Source: Isoetes taiwanensis
Taxonomy: Eukaryota > Streptophyta > Lycopodiopsida > Isoetales > Isoetaceae
NCBI GenBank assembly: GCA_021234155.1
Contig: JAJEKV010000064.1
Coordinates: 6,946,001-7,010,000, forward strand
Length of the DNA: 64,000 nucleotides
Direction: 5' to 3'
Shown here: positions 22,743 to 34,626 of the stretch, piece after piece
How positions within the stretch are numbered: the first letter of the stretch is position 1
How the letters are laid out: every line of letters starts with the position of its first letter
Notes under the pieces: model-generated
What the model was told of the DNA's origin: nothing
Databases searched by the model: none
What the model saw: the letters and a program-made list of their open reading frames with translations, nothing else
Position numbers and translations under genes: made by a program

Positions 22743-24104
22743 ACTTCGGCACATACATTTGCTAGTATGCAGCAACATTTACATGCTCGCGACGTTTTTT
22801 TTGAGAACACAGGTCTGCGTGTTAATCTGCAAAAAGACCAAGCTTTTGGTAGTTCAATCTTCTCGTCACAATGTTCCCCTATGCACTATGATAGCCGTGA
22901 AGTTGAAGTTGTAGATAGCTACAAGTATCTTGGTGTAGAATTCTCAGAAGAACACACTTTGGGAACAATTGTATTACCAAGCTGGTGGGTGGTTTGCTGG
23001 ATGGAGAGCACTCTATGCAATGCAAAACAATTGTTTTTCGAGAAATTCATGATTGGCCACGGAAAGCCCACTTGTTTTGAGCTTTGGTAGAGCCTGTTTT
23101 CTTGTATGGTTTCAAGTGTGGGGGCACGCCATTAGTGCTAGTGCTTGGGAGAGCTTGGGCGGGTGCAAAAGTCCTTTCTCACTTACAGCCTTGGAGTTAA
23201 AACAACGGTGCCCTGTGCTATTCTTTTACAAGAGACAGGTTTTTGGCCTCTTCAACATTCTACCATGAAGCGCCATCTCCACTATATCTGCAAGGTGCAC
23301 CACATGGATGATGTTAGGTATCCTGTTCTTGCACTTGCCATGGCTGAATCTCCTCAGCGTTTGAAACGATGTTGGAAAGAGCATTGCACTACATGGTTTG
23401 CCCGTTAAGAACTGTGCAACGAAAGCTTCGATGATGCTTGCCGTTCTGATCGAGCTTTTGCAACAATATCTTAATGGTCGCTTTTTTCTCAAAAGATATG
23501 GGACCAGATTACTTTGGCCCAAGTGAAAACTGGTCATTATCATGCACACATAAATCCCACTTTGGCACCAGGGCCCCAAGCTTATTTGCTTGCTTCATTG
23601 TCCAGGAACAAGCTTGTAGCTATTGCATCAATTTGCACGGGGTCCCACAGTGCTCACGGATTGAGGCGGGTAGATGGGAGCGGCCGCCAATTGCCGCGCG
23701 AGAAGCGAGACTATGTGCCTGTTGCCGATTCATGGGTTATTGAAGATGAAAGCCATACTCTTCTGAGTTGCCCTGCTTTTGAGATAGTCCGGAATCATTT
23801 TTCGACCTTAGCATTCCATTCCACGCTTCCACAGCTTCTCAGTGCACCATCTGTGCATGACTTGGCATTATACATACTTGAGGTTCTAGATAAACGTCTG
23901 CAATTACTGAGCCCTCAGTAGTCATTATCTAAGCTTGTCTAGTATCATCATTACTGCCAAGGTTTTTCCCTTGAAAACCTTTCGAGGCAGGGGTTTTTTA
24001 ATCCTAGTAGTAATGATTGTACTAGCCCATTATATGGGTCCCATGACCTATTGGTCTCCGTGGACGTTAAAAACTATTCTATTCTATTCTATTCTATCCA
24101 TCAT
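22743..24104 (+). pseudogene. LINE reverse transcriptase, 5'-truncated, with 3' UTR and TTCTA tail
   Basis: Frames in order give NTGLRVNLQKDQAFGSSIF and DSYKYLGVEFSEEH (the RT part after the catalytic box, matching GMQVNMGKTK and NSYKYLGIIVD of the LINE at 37333), then a C-terminal cysteine/histidine motif ADSWVIEDESHTLLSCPAFE. Several frameshifts break it. The 3' UTR (CCCATGACCTATTGGTCTCC, CGTGGACGT) ends in TTCTA units at about 24074-24100. The left border abuts the right LTR exactly, and the right border enters the Copia protease region, so the LINE inserted into Copia and was itself cut by the LTR element. Confidence 0.8.
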
Positions 24105-25467
24105 AACCTTACAAAATAACCTTTCAAAGGTCACATGGTATCCAAGATCTACCAACTGTGTAACAGAAATGAGATTTTTCACTATATCAGGCACACAAAA
24201 CACTTTGTCAAGCATGACAATTTTCCCTTCCAAATCATAAAGCTCCAAGAGTCCTTCTTCTTCAACTTTCTCTAGTTTGCCATCTCCCATTGAAACAAAA
24301 CTGGAAATTCTGCTATTCTTCTCCTTTAATCTGCATTTGGATTTAATTACGCTTCTTTCAGCTCCACTATCTATGACAAATAGATTATCATCATTCTTAG
24401 AACCATTTTCAGAAACTGAAAGTGTTTTTTGAAATTACCTCTGCATTCTCGTCCAATTCTTCCTCAGGTTCTTCTTCAGTTGCTTCTCTTGTTATGTTCA
24501 CACTAGTTGATCTTCCTCTCCCTTTGTTTCTAAAATTCCCTCTTGCTCTAGAATTAGCTCCTCTTGCATTGTATCCCCTGCCTCTACTGGCTGCACCTCT
24601 GTTTTTATCTTGATCTTTTGGGTTGGAACAATTTGCAGCAACCTGTCCAAACCCTTGGCAATTAAAGCATCTATTGGTTTTTGATAACTTAGGGCAATTG
24701 GCTTTAATGTGACCTTCAGCATTACAATAAAAGCAAGGACCTGCTCGTCCTTTTCCCCCAGCATAGAGTATTTCACTAGATTCCTCATATTCTTTTCTCA
24801 CCTTCCTTTGTTCAATTTCTGTCCTCAACATGTTTTCTGCCTTAAGTCTGGTTTTTGCTACATTTCTGATTAGGACAGATAGATGTTCATTGGATGCCAC
24901 TGCCCTAGCAATAGATAAGACTTGATACCTTTCATTAATAACTACTCCAGCTCCATCTAGGTCTGCTATGATGTTATCAAATTTATTAAAAAATTATGAT
25001 ACATCATCATCCTCATGGAATCTTAGATTCCTTAGTTCAGTCTCCAAAACATCAATTTGGGAAGATGTCTTAGCCTCATAATTTTTAAGCAAATAATTCC
25101 ACATCTGCCTCGGTGTCTTACCTCTGAGTTTCAGCATAATGGTCAGACCAACCTTACTGCAAATGATTCCTTTGGCCTCCTTTATTTTTGCAATTCTGAT
25201 TGCATTTGCTGAGCTGCTTCCTTCTCCACTAGGATTTGCTGATCCTCCTCTTCTGACTTCTCCAGCTGTTGAGCTTGCACCAGCACCAGCAACACTTGTA
25301 GAAGATGTGTCATCTGCATCATCCTCACCTGCATTGGGATCTACAAGTTCCCAAAGTTCCTCTACTTCCAGAATATGCATAATCTGGTTTTTCCAAATCT
25401 GAAATCCTGCCCCCCCTTTATAGACTTCAACAACATTGAGCAAACTTGCTCCAAATCTACTGGCCAT
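24104..25467 (-). pseudogene. Copia polyprotein, 5' part (Gag, zinc knuckles, protease)
   Basis: The minus strand starts MASRFGASLLNVVEVYKGGA and contains the Gag region (FQIWKNQIMHILE, TPRQMWNYLLKNYEAKTSSQ), then two CCHC zinc knuckles (CFYCNAEGHIKANC and CFNCQGFGQVAANC), an Arg/Gly-rich segment and the aspartic protease (FVIDSGAERSV, LDKVFCVPDIVKNLISVTQL). A stop near 24990 and another near 24415 interrupt the frame. It ends at 24104, where the LINE tail begins, and the integrase N-terminal part is absent. This is the 5' half of the element whose 3' half is at 10370-12090. Confidence 0.9.
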
Positions 25468-25477
25468 GACCTTGAAC

Positions 25478-25494
25478 CTGGTGCTCTGATACCA
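25478..25494 (-). promoter_or_regulatory. Copia primer-binding site (initiator Met-tRNA)
   Basis: On the minus strand TGGTATCAGAGCACCAGG stands two bases after the 5' LTR end and just upstream of Gag. This is the canonical iMet primer site of plant Copia elements. Confidence 0.9.
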
Positions 25495-25496
25495 CT

Positions 25497-26226
25497 TGTT
25501 GTTAGATCAAGTAAATTCAACAAGATAAAATCACTTGCAATTTTAAACAACTTGATCTAGTATAATAAGTTTTAACTTGATTCAATAGCTTAAGACTCAA
25601 CTTCTCTATTGATAATAAAACAAAAGACCATTGAATTCAAATGTCGAATATGGGAATGGCTCAAACACTGTAGCACAAATAACCTTACTCATTCGACATT
25701 TATTCTACTAGATCCGGCTCACTTAGAGTTGGATCTTGGCTTCTGATTATATGGTATTCCAGGATCCGGCAGTTAAGCAACCGAGATCCAAAGCTCCGAC
25801 GGTTTTGCCACCACCGAGCTATTTGAAACATCTGTTTCGATCTCATATGCTGATATTAAAAGAAATAATCTTCCCCATAGGTATAATGGTTAATAATAAC
25901 CTTAACCCATGCCAATAGTTTCCAATACTTCTATCAGCTATGCACATATGATTCATAATTGTGTATGTGCCTCTAATAGCTTAGGTATAACAACCTAGCA
26001 TAGGATCTATCTTTAGAGGTCACAATAATATCAGAGAATATTTTCTGACCATTATGCAACACATTGTCCTCATCCCACAATACTAGAGCTCTGCTCTAAC
26101 TTGGCTAAAGTTTAACCTTAATAGTTCCTTGAAACAAAACCCATTGCCTATATATCTTTATGATGTGGCTGAGCCACCGACTTCCCAAATGGACAGTACT
26201 TTAGCCCCGTACATAAACTATGATCC
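25497..26226 (-). mobile_element. Copia 5' LTR (outer limit not resolved)
   Basis: The LTR begins (plus orientation) TGTTGTTAGATCAAG next to the primer site. A perfect 10-bp inverted repeat TAGATCAAGT/ACTTGATCTA lies at 25503 and 25550. No second Copia LTR is present, so its outer end cannot be fixed; it may continue beyond the element inserted at 26227-29340. Confidence 0.55.
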
Positions 26227-26921
26227 CTGTTGGTGGATTTTTCCCACAATCCCCAACAGGTGGCCTCAAAGGCAGAAATCAGGATCACTTCGATGCTGCA
26301 ATATGAAATCAAAGGCTTGCAATATGAAATCAGTATAGAATAAGGGATTTGAAGAAAAACTTGGAATGGAATAACTTTGGGCCCAAAAGCAAATTCATAT
26401 AAGCACAAAACTTCAAATACAACAGGGTCCCTCCATGTCTCTGAACCATGGAGGGGCCATTGATCCAGTTCAAGGAGGAGCTGCCACCATCCCAAGAACT
26501 TGGAGCAAGGCAACGTGCTCCTCAAGAATCTTTTATAAACATTACTTCTTATCTTGACCTTTGATTTTTTGCCTCTTAATCTCCACCTTTGATCTTGCCT
26601 CTTCATCTTAACCTTTAATTTCGACCCCTTCATCTCCACCCTTGATCTTGCCTCTTTATCTCAACCTTTAATTTTTGTCTTTTTTAATCTCCACCTTTGA
26701 TCTTGCCTCTTCATCTTAGCCTTAGATAATGTACCCCTCTTCAACCATTAAAAATCTTAGTAGCCCTTAAATTTAAACAACTAGATCTAGGCCCTTTTTT
26801 TATTTTTTTGGTGCCTTAGACCTTTACAACATTTGGGCTTTATAATCGACCCCCCCTCCTTCCAATGGTTCTCTTTCTTTTCTTTTTTCATGTTGACCGG
26901 GTGCCAAAAACCCGGTCAACA
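26227..26921 (-). mobile_element. 3' LTR of the 3.1-kb element
   Basis: 695 bp. Includes a run of imperfect repeats of the form CTTTGATCTTGCCTCTTCATC (26540-26730 region) and ends with a perfect 11-bp hairpin, GTTGACCGGGT and ACCCGGTCAAC, at 26892-26920. Confidence 0.85.
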
Positions 26922-27059
26922 TCTCGCCCAAACAAAAAATGGGCCGGTCCCCTCGGCCCTCTTACTTCAAAGTTTTTCATATATTTAGTACAGTAGTTGG
27001 TCCCTTAGACTCAATAAGGAACACAACCGAAGTTTTGATATCCGAGACTTCGAACTCGA

Positions 27060-27160
27060 AATGATGATAATAATAATTTGGAGGTTTTAGGGTGTACTCC
27101 AACACCATAGGATAATAATAATATTTGGAGGTTTTAGGGTGTACTCCAACACCATATAAT
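27060..27160. repeat. Tandem duplication, about 52 bp unit
   Basis: TTTGGAGGTTTTAGGGTGTA followed by CTCCAACACCATA occurs twice, separated by ATAATAATA. It lies inside the 3.1-kb LTR element. A further degenerate series built on AAAAGCAAAGGTTAGAA follows at 27480-27690. Confidence 0.75.
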
Positions 27161-28634
27161 AATGATAATAATTTGGTAATAATAACCGAGACTTCGAACT
27201 TGATAGAATGATGATAATAATAATGAGTGCCATGATAATAGAAAATCAATGGTAATTTCGGGCTTTAGGGAAAGACACATGTAATGCTTGGGGCAAGATG
27301 GCTATATTTTTTGGAAAAATGGTATAAGAAAGGAGGGCGGCGCCCAAACAAAAAATTGTGGCAATGGTGTAACAATGAGGGCAAAAATAATGATGTTTGA
27401 GGCAATAAGGATGGACCATAGTTTTTAGACAAGGAAAAAATGGTAAAGAAACATTGTTGCAAAATGAAAGCAATGGTTAAGAACTAGAAAAAGAGTGAGA
27501 AAATATTGGAATTTGGAAGCAAATGTTTAGAAAATGAATGAAAGGGAAAAAACATGGAAAGCAAAGGTTAGAAATGTGTGATGAAAGGCAGAAATAAAAA
27601 ACATGAAAAGCAAGGTTAGAACATGAGATGAAAGGAAAGAATAGAAAACAAGAAAAGCAAAGGTTAAAAGAAAGCAAAGGTTAGAAGGAGAAAAAAAAAA
27701 AAACTTGCAAGGATAAAAAAATCGTGATGGGCGGCTATGGCGCAGATCGGGGGTGCTCGGCTGAAGCAGGTAAGGCGGCAGCAGCTTGGCGGTGGTGGAC
27801 CAGCGACCTGCTTCCTACTTTTTAACTCTTTTTCTTTCTTCTACAGGTCCGGGAGCAACAAGCTTTCCCTGATTATTATTTTTTTTCTTCTTCTTCAGAA
27901 CACGGCCATGGCAAACAGAGAACAAAGCTTACAGCGTGCACAAACCTTTTCTTCAGGTCCAGCTTAATCTATGAATGTCCTTCTATAAATCTTCCTCTGA
28001 ATGAAAAGGGCTTCAGTTTTTGCAGATGGTAGAGGCATAACGGCAAAGAAAGTGATGGATATGGCAGAATGGAGCACGGAAAAGGCATTCTTTCATTCTT
28101 TTAATTTTTCTATTGACAGAATAAAGGGCAGGTATGGCGGCTGCACAACATCCTCTTCTATTCCCTTTTTTTCTTTGCTCTGCAGGTATGGAGCAGTGGC
28201 CTGCACCTTGAAGCTCAATCTCAACAGAATGTGCTGGATTAGATCCCAAAACCTTCTCCCTTTTTTTTTTTTTTTGCAGATGGAAAGAACAGAGATTTCA
28301 CGGAGTTTTTAGAAGGCAACCGGGCAGACCATAGTAAGGGTAGATATAAGCAAAGATCAAGGCATATGAGAGATGCAAATGAATTCTTTCCTTCAGGCGG
28401 ATGGAATCAGTAGCAAGTGGAAAAAAAGGCAAGGAAAATAAAGAATGGGAGCATTGGGTAGATATTGGAGGGCTGGCTTCTTGCTGGCTCTCCCGAAATA
28501 ATGCAAGCAGTATCCGCAATATCCACTTCTTGATCTGCACTTTCAAAACATAGAGAAAAAATGGATGATGGAAAAATACAGCAGCATCAAAATATGATCC
28601 CGGGGAAGTTTGGATCTCGGTAGAACCTCCATTC

Positions 28635-29340
28635 TGTTGGTGGATTTTTCCCACAATCCCCAACAGGTGGCCTCAAAGGCAGAAATCAGGATCACTTCGA
28701 TGCTGCAATATGAAATTAAAGGCTTGCAATATGAAATCAGTATAGAATAAGGGATTTGAAGAAAAACTTGGAATGGAATAACTTTGGGCCCAAAAGCAAA
28801 TTCATATAAGCACAAAACTTCAAATACAACAGGGTCCCTCCATGTCTCTGAACCATGGAGGGGCCATTGATCCAGTTCAAGGAGGAGCTGCCACCATCCC
28901 AAGAACTTGGAGCAAGGCAAGAGGAGGAGCTCGTGCTCCTCAAGAATCTTTTATAAACATTACTTCTTATCTTGACCTTTGATTTTTTTGCCTCTTAATC
29001 TCCACCTTTGATCTTGCCTCTTCATCTTAACCTTTAATTTCGACCCCTTCATCTCCACCCTTGATCTTGCCTCTTTATCTCAACCTTTAATTTTTGTCTT
29101 TTTTAATCTCCACCTTTGATCTTGCCTCTTCATCTTAGCCTTAGATAATGTACCCCTCTTCAACCATTAAAAATCTTAGTAGCCCTTAAATTTAAACAAC
29201 TAGATCTAGGCCCTTTTTTTATTTTTTTGGTGCCTTAGACCTTTACAACATTTGGGCTTTATAATCGACCCCCCCTCCTTCCAATGGTTCTCTTTCTTTT
29301 CTTTTTTCATGTTGACCGGGTGCCAAAAACCCGGTCAACA
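28635..29340 (-). mobile_element. 5' LTR of the 3.1-kb element
   Basis: 706 bp, differing from its partner by an 11-bp insertion (GAGGAGGAGCT near 28921) and a few bases. The same perfect 11-bp hairpin lies at 29311-29339, at what is the transcription-upstream terminus in minus orientation. Confidence 0.85.
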
Positions 29341-29439
29341 ATTCCCACACGGGATGCCATAATTCCAAAGGTTACTATCCCAGTTATATACAAGGATAAA
29401 TAAGTTCAAGAATGTCACATATTTGGATTAAAAAAAATA

Positions 29440-29590
29440 CAGTCTAAGATTTTTTAAGGATTTTTAAAGATTTTTAAAGATTTTTAAGGATTTTAAAGAT
29501 TTGAAATATTTTTAACGTATATAAAATACGTTTTTAAAGATTTTTTCAAAATTTTTAAAAATCTTCAAAAAATCTTTAAAAATGTTTTTT
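29440..29590. repeat. AT-rich repeat that folds back on itself
   Basis: Repeats of AAGATTTTTAAAGATTTTTA in the left half are followed by the complementary AAATTTTTAAAAATCTTC and AAATCTTTAAAAATG in the right half. The block could form a long imperfect AT hairpin. No terminal inverted repeat with a target duplication was found, so it is not called a MITE. Confidence 0.6.
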
Positions 29591-31423
29591 AAACGACGTA
29601 CTTAACAACATAATCTCACCCCTTCTATCCTATACACCTCGTCTTGATTTTCATTGGGACTTCGAATTCTTATGTTTTACCCTCTTGTCGGTCAAAGGGG
29701 ATGATCAGCAAAGTCGCCGAACTTCTCTTCTTCCATCATTCGATGGGATATTTCATACATCCTGTCATACACAAACCCAATAGATATTCTCAGCTTATAA
29801 TGCTGAATTAATTCATTAGTATCTAGAATATTTGAGTAGCTAACCTCTTATTATTTGTTATTCCAATATCGTTCCAACCATCCTCGGGGATGTTTTGGAA
29901 CGTAACATCACTGTATATGCTAGACTTACTCTAGCTATTTTCCCTTATTTAAACTCTTTTCATATCCCTTCCTACGATGTATCTAAGACAGTCAGCTCCA
30001 ACCATTGGGATATCTTGTATGCTTATCTCTGGTAGATCATACATAAGCCAATATCTGCATATATAAGCATATCATTATGCTTATTCTTTAAACCTTGTCA
30101 AGTAGTAATTCACTCGCCTTGTACAAATATTCTACTATCTTCCAATATGACATACATCTGAATGTCACAGTCGACATCCTTCATATCCTCATTAATGTCA
30201 TCTTATCTTATCTTATCTTATTAATGTGGTATTTGATACCACTAAATTATTCCAACATCCACGACCACTACCTTGTTATTATGTGATATAGTAACATGTG
30301 TCATAATCCACTCCTGTATAACAATATAGTGGATGACATTATCCACCAAAAATTCAACTTCTTGTTGCCGCAAACATATTTTCTCAATTCATTTATCTTG
30401 TACCATATACATGTTGTGGTTTTGACACCACACTTTTTAGACTTTGTAACCCTACTTTGACTTGATCCTCAAGCTCTAGTCACAAATTCCACACTGAGAG
30501 AGGCCACCCTAAGTTCCTAGTGGATATGTTTAAAGTCTACTATAAGAACTCTTATCTTCATTATTTCCGTATTCATACGGACTGTGAACTAAAAGTTCTC
30601 TTACACACCCTTTCTTTCTGTTGTTATGCCATTAAATGGTCCTAGTACGCATATACCAAGGCGGAGCTACTCCTCGGGATACACACACAATACCAAGTCC
30701 AGAGCACATTCTCCTTGGTGAGATGTTCATTGGGCACCTACCTTGTTTATATTCCACACTTTGGGCTACTCAAAGTATCCATTTAACTTCCCTATATTCG
30801 AAATGCTGCTTACAACAACTTTCAAATTACCCTCGTATCACATCGTCATGTGGGTACATTATTTCATTTTCCGCTATTGTCCAGTCTTTTATTCGGCACC
30901 CCTTTGCTCCTACAGGAGACACGATGTGTTCCTTTCCTTTAACTTGTACCGTGCATGATGGGCATGCATTTGCCCAATCTCATTAAGCGTATTCATGTGA
31001 CTATGTTCTCATCTTACTCATGCATATCCTTTCATCTTTATTGCACATCTCAGGAACGTCAACCTCCTTACGAAACGCAACGTATGCGTAATTTTATAAT
31101 CTGTAGTTTATGGATCTGCATCGTTATACGCCATTCATCCTCTAGCTTATATAGCATAAACATTCTACACCTTGCCTGCCATTGTCGAAACCTACACTTC
31201 TAAAGTGATCTTCCTTTCATAAGCTAGGTACTTATAATCTAGTTTCCATATTGGTATAGTACCTCTCTAACATGGTCTATGACAGATAATCATATACCAC
31301 TTATCCCTCACCTAAATGGTGCTATACCCTGTATCCTTGTACGTTGAATGGCAATATATATGTCGCATGATAAATCAATCCTCGTAATTATTAAGTATAC
31401 CTTTCTGGGTTGCTTAACGTCGA
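29591..31423. other. Unassigned AT-rich stretch
   Basis: No gene recognised. A CTTAT pentamer run at 30200-30220 resembles a LINE tail. Plus-strand frames at 30636-30986 and 30955-31203 show no motif that I can name; given the Gag remnant just downstream, part of this may be decayed Gypsy sequence. Confidence 0.4.
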
Positions 31424-31729
31424 GTGGTTCAATGGAATAAAAAATATCGTCATACCAATTCTCTCCGCTATCGATCCAAAATAAGGATACCTTACCACTC
31501 CTTATTCCCAATGTGCCATACTTCTACTTCAAGCAAGAGTCCAGCACCTGCTCAACCATCATTATATAACAGGCTCAAGAAGGACCAGGCATGCTTTCGA
31601 TGCTTCTCCGCTGGACACTGTAGTCACAACTGCCCTTCTGTGATACAAGAAGATCGTATGGCCATAGCACCGACAGACAATGATCCAAGCGGCATCAACT
31701 TAGCAGTGCCCCATAGAATGTCTCTGTAA
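31424..31729 (+). pseudogene. Gypsy Gag remnant with one CCHC zinc knuckle
   Basis: A 101-codon frame contains ACFRCFSAGHCSHNCP, a C-X2-C-X4-H-X4-C zinc knuckle, after a Ser/Pro-rich linker (STSSKSPAPAQPS). Gag zinc knuckles bind retroelement RNA. No protease or RT follows; 1.3 kb downstream comes a Gypsy-type polypurine tract and LTR in the same orientation. I read this as an internally deleted element whose pol is missing or unrecognisable. Confidence 0.6.
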
Positions 31730-33022
31730 GATGTATTTGTACGATGTAAATATAAGAATATATGTATGTTTGAGAAATGTGCAGACATAACTAATGAATT
31801 AATATGTTTGCACATGTGGATGTAAAGTATGGTTAAGATAGACAGTGTGGGTTTGGAAAGATGCGAGATAGTCAAAGAAGAAAAGTATTTCAAAGTATGG
31901 TGGAAAGAAAATGTTGATATAATAAAGTGTAGAGTGAATGCAATATTAAATATAATCGAATGGGAAATATAATTATATATGTGTTATACAAACTATTGAA
32001 GGAATAATGAGACTTAGATTATGATTATAGAAAGGTTATGAATAATAAATGATGAAGAACGTGCGTGCGCGTGCGTGCGTGCGTGCGTCGTGTAATGTTA
32101 AAATATATATGTAAAAAGTGAGATACAGTGCAATATATATAATTGTATTGAAGGATAAGTATAAAAATGATGGGCATGTAAAAACAATGACGATAGCAAT
32201 ATATGACTTGTTAAAACTGTGACGAAATAAGAAAAAATTTTGATACAAAATTAAATTACGAGAGACTATAAGTGTGTATTATATTAAAAAAAAAAGAAAT
32301 AGAAGTTGTCTACATCTATGCCCATGTATAATATATAATCAGCTACATGTGTGTGAACAAAGAATGATTTCTAAATTAGGTATACTGTGATATAGTGTCA
32401 CTGCAATGTATATCTATCTTAGGCATGATAGGTTTCCCCTTCTTCACTTTTTCTTCTTCAAAGGGGGTGGTCCCTTCAACCACAACATATAAATTAGTAC
32501 ATACTGATGTCTTGTAATTCTGTCTACAGGGTCACTAGGGGCCCATATTCTCGTGTGATATGTGCTTTCTCTTTTCACTGCTTTGCCCTATAGGCTACGA
32601 TCCACCGACGACCAATATTGTGCCTGCTTATGCATTATATCTTCAGTGTCTCTTTTTGACAGACTATGGTCCTAAACGATCATCCTATATGGTCTATACA
32701 TGTATCTTTTATATCACCTGCCTCAATATGTTCGTTCTTTCGTAATTTAATTCGCCTTCTAGTTAACCACATCATACATCGTTATATCCCCTTCCATATA
32801 AGGTTGGTCGACTATTTACCGTTCAACTCTCGCAGGAGTTATAAATTGCACATTACAAGTCATTTCAAACTTGATCACTTTGAACATGACAACTTTTGTG
32901 TGACTTATCATCTCATGTTACCTCTTTAAAATGGGGACACTTACTTCCAGCATTTCATGTGTTGGCCCCGAGCAAGCCTAGTCTTGATGCTGAGGACAGC
33001 ATCATTTTTAAGGTGGGGAGAA
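31730..33022. other. Decayed internal region up to the polypurine tract
   Basis: No gene recognised. A GTGC microsatellite occupies 32061-32090. The end (GAGGACAGCATCATTTTTAA, then GGTGGGGAGAA) reads EDSIIFKVGRM, like the last residues of Gypsy polyproteins, and serves as the polypurine tract of the LTR that follows. Confidence 0.5.
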
Positions 33023-34578
33023 TGTGACGTTCCACGTATTTATATGCCTTTTGGGTATAAATACATGACGCATCACTATGAATAATTAATGGTGAATTAA
33101 TTATTCATAAGCCAAGGTTAGCTATATTAACTCATTAACTATTAAGGTGGAAACCTAACTCTAAACCCTAATTCGAATTTCGGGCTTAACCTAATATTAA
33201 AAAGGCTAAAATACTAAATTACTTAATAATAAGTAATTTAGCATTGATACTTGGCCCAAATCGATTGGGCAAGGGAGATTTGCTAACTTGGGACACCCAA
33301 ATTGGGGTTTTCCACCCCCAATTGCCCCAATTCGATTTGGGGGCAATTGGAGAAGGAGGAGGAGCTTAGTCAACCAGCAGGGCATAAAGATCTGAGAGAT
33401 AGGAGATCTAGCTCCGACGCTAGTTAGTAGGCTTAATTAGCTTGAGATTCTAGTTAGGAATTAACCCTTGCTTGTAAAATGGATGATTAGTCTCCCTATT
33501 TTATGTTCTAGATGAGATTATGATGAATGTATCAGATATGAATGCTCTCTTTCTGTTCCTCCTGTGTTGTATGAGTAAAAGGGGGGTAGAGACCTAAAGG
33601 CCATCTATGATTAGATATGCTCCTAGCTAGAACCCCTTAACTCCCATTACATGCGGCCTGTGCACAAGAGCCCACCTAACTGTGGATGTAACTGTGGATG
33701 CTATATCGTGATTCAGCACTAAATAACGAGTACGATGGTGAAACGGGAGTGGGGTCTTGCCTAACGTGGCTATAGGACTCCTACAGTGTGCTAAGTTTAT
33801 AGTCGGTCCTCGTGTTGGGGCTGGGTATGGGTCCGACACCTCCTGGGTTGCAAGAAACGTGCCTATATGGACGTCCTGGGCTCGATGGGTGTACCGAGAT
33901 GGCCCACGGATTTGGGAGGTTCAAGTCGGGTATGAAGTCGCTAAGGAGGCACTCATTCTCTAGCATACCCAGGCATCCATTGTGCACGGAGAGGGGACGC
34001 ATCCCTGGCCTGCCTCATCCGACCGAGGAGATGTAACCTGGAGTAGTCTCATAGGGTGATTCCATGAGATTGCATCTCCGGAAGGTTACAATCACGCCAT
34101 AGCATGTTTCAGCCTATCTGCAATTTGTGCACAGGAGGAGCGGATGGAGTGGACTACCCTAGCCATTGTTCTATGCCAGCCAATGCCATGTTATACCTTT
34201 TTGATGTTATCTTGAGGCCTTGATCGTCGGTCGACCCCATGGAGTCTGAGCCTAGGATAGAGCCCTTGTTTATGGTATATTGCTTATGTTATCTTGTGCT
34301 TGGATTGCTATTTAGATGATGATGGATGGGCCACCCTTCATGATGGTATATTATTTTGAGCATGATTGTTGTGTGCTATGTCTGTATGCTTCTGCTATAT
34401 AGGACTCCCATAGAGGACGTGGGACGAATGACACCTCTGTGTCAATCACCTGGACATTTGCCATCACAAGTGGTCCAAGTCAGACGGAGGGCCTTTTCGT
34501 GGTGATGGAGTTGCCATGGAAGGGGAATTTCTCGTATTTATACGATGGGAACATCGTATGGATTCGATGAGCGTCACA
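33023..34578 (+). mobile_element. Gypsy-type LTR, single copy
   Basis: 1,556 bp with inverted termini TGTGACGTTCC and GAGCGTCACA. It aligns in blocks with the LTRs at 12356 and 21203 (GGGGGGTAGAGACCTAAAGG, TGTGCACAGGAGGAGCGGAT, TATGCCAGCC) but is clearly a different subfamily. No canonical primer site follows (CAAGGCAAGTG) and no partner LTR is in the window, so it is the 3' LTR of the remnant upstream or a recombinant. Confidence 0.75.
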
Positions 34579-34626
34579 CAAGGCAAGTGTAAAACAATGC
34601 CCTAGGCTCTAATAGAGTAAGATGGA

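Larger units (their letters stand above)
26227..29340 (-). mobile_element. Non-autonomous LTR retrotransposon, 3.1 kb
   Basis: Two near-identical direct repeats, 26227-26921 and 28635-29340, bounded by TGTTGG and GTCAACA, enclose 1.7 kb without recognisable gag or pol. Flanks are ATCCC and ATTCC, a 5-bp target duplication with one mismatch. Minus orientation is inferred because a purine tract (GGGCGAGA on the minus strand) abuts the LTR at 26922. The sequence beside the other LTR (TGGAGGTTCTACCGAGATCC) is a candidate primer site but not a clean iMet match. The internal region holds tandem repeats and weak low-complexity frames only. High LTR identity implies a fairly recent insertion. Confidence 0.85.

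Noticed and set aside
24418-25402. Plus-strand Ser/Leu/Pro-rich frames at 24422 and 25139
   Set aside because: They are the complements of the Copia Arg/Gly-rich and Ala/Gly/Ser-rich segments.
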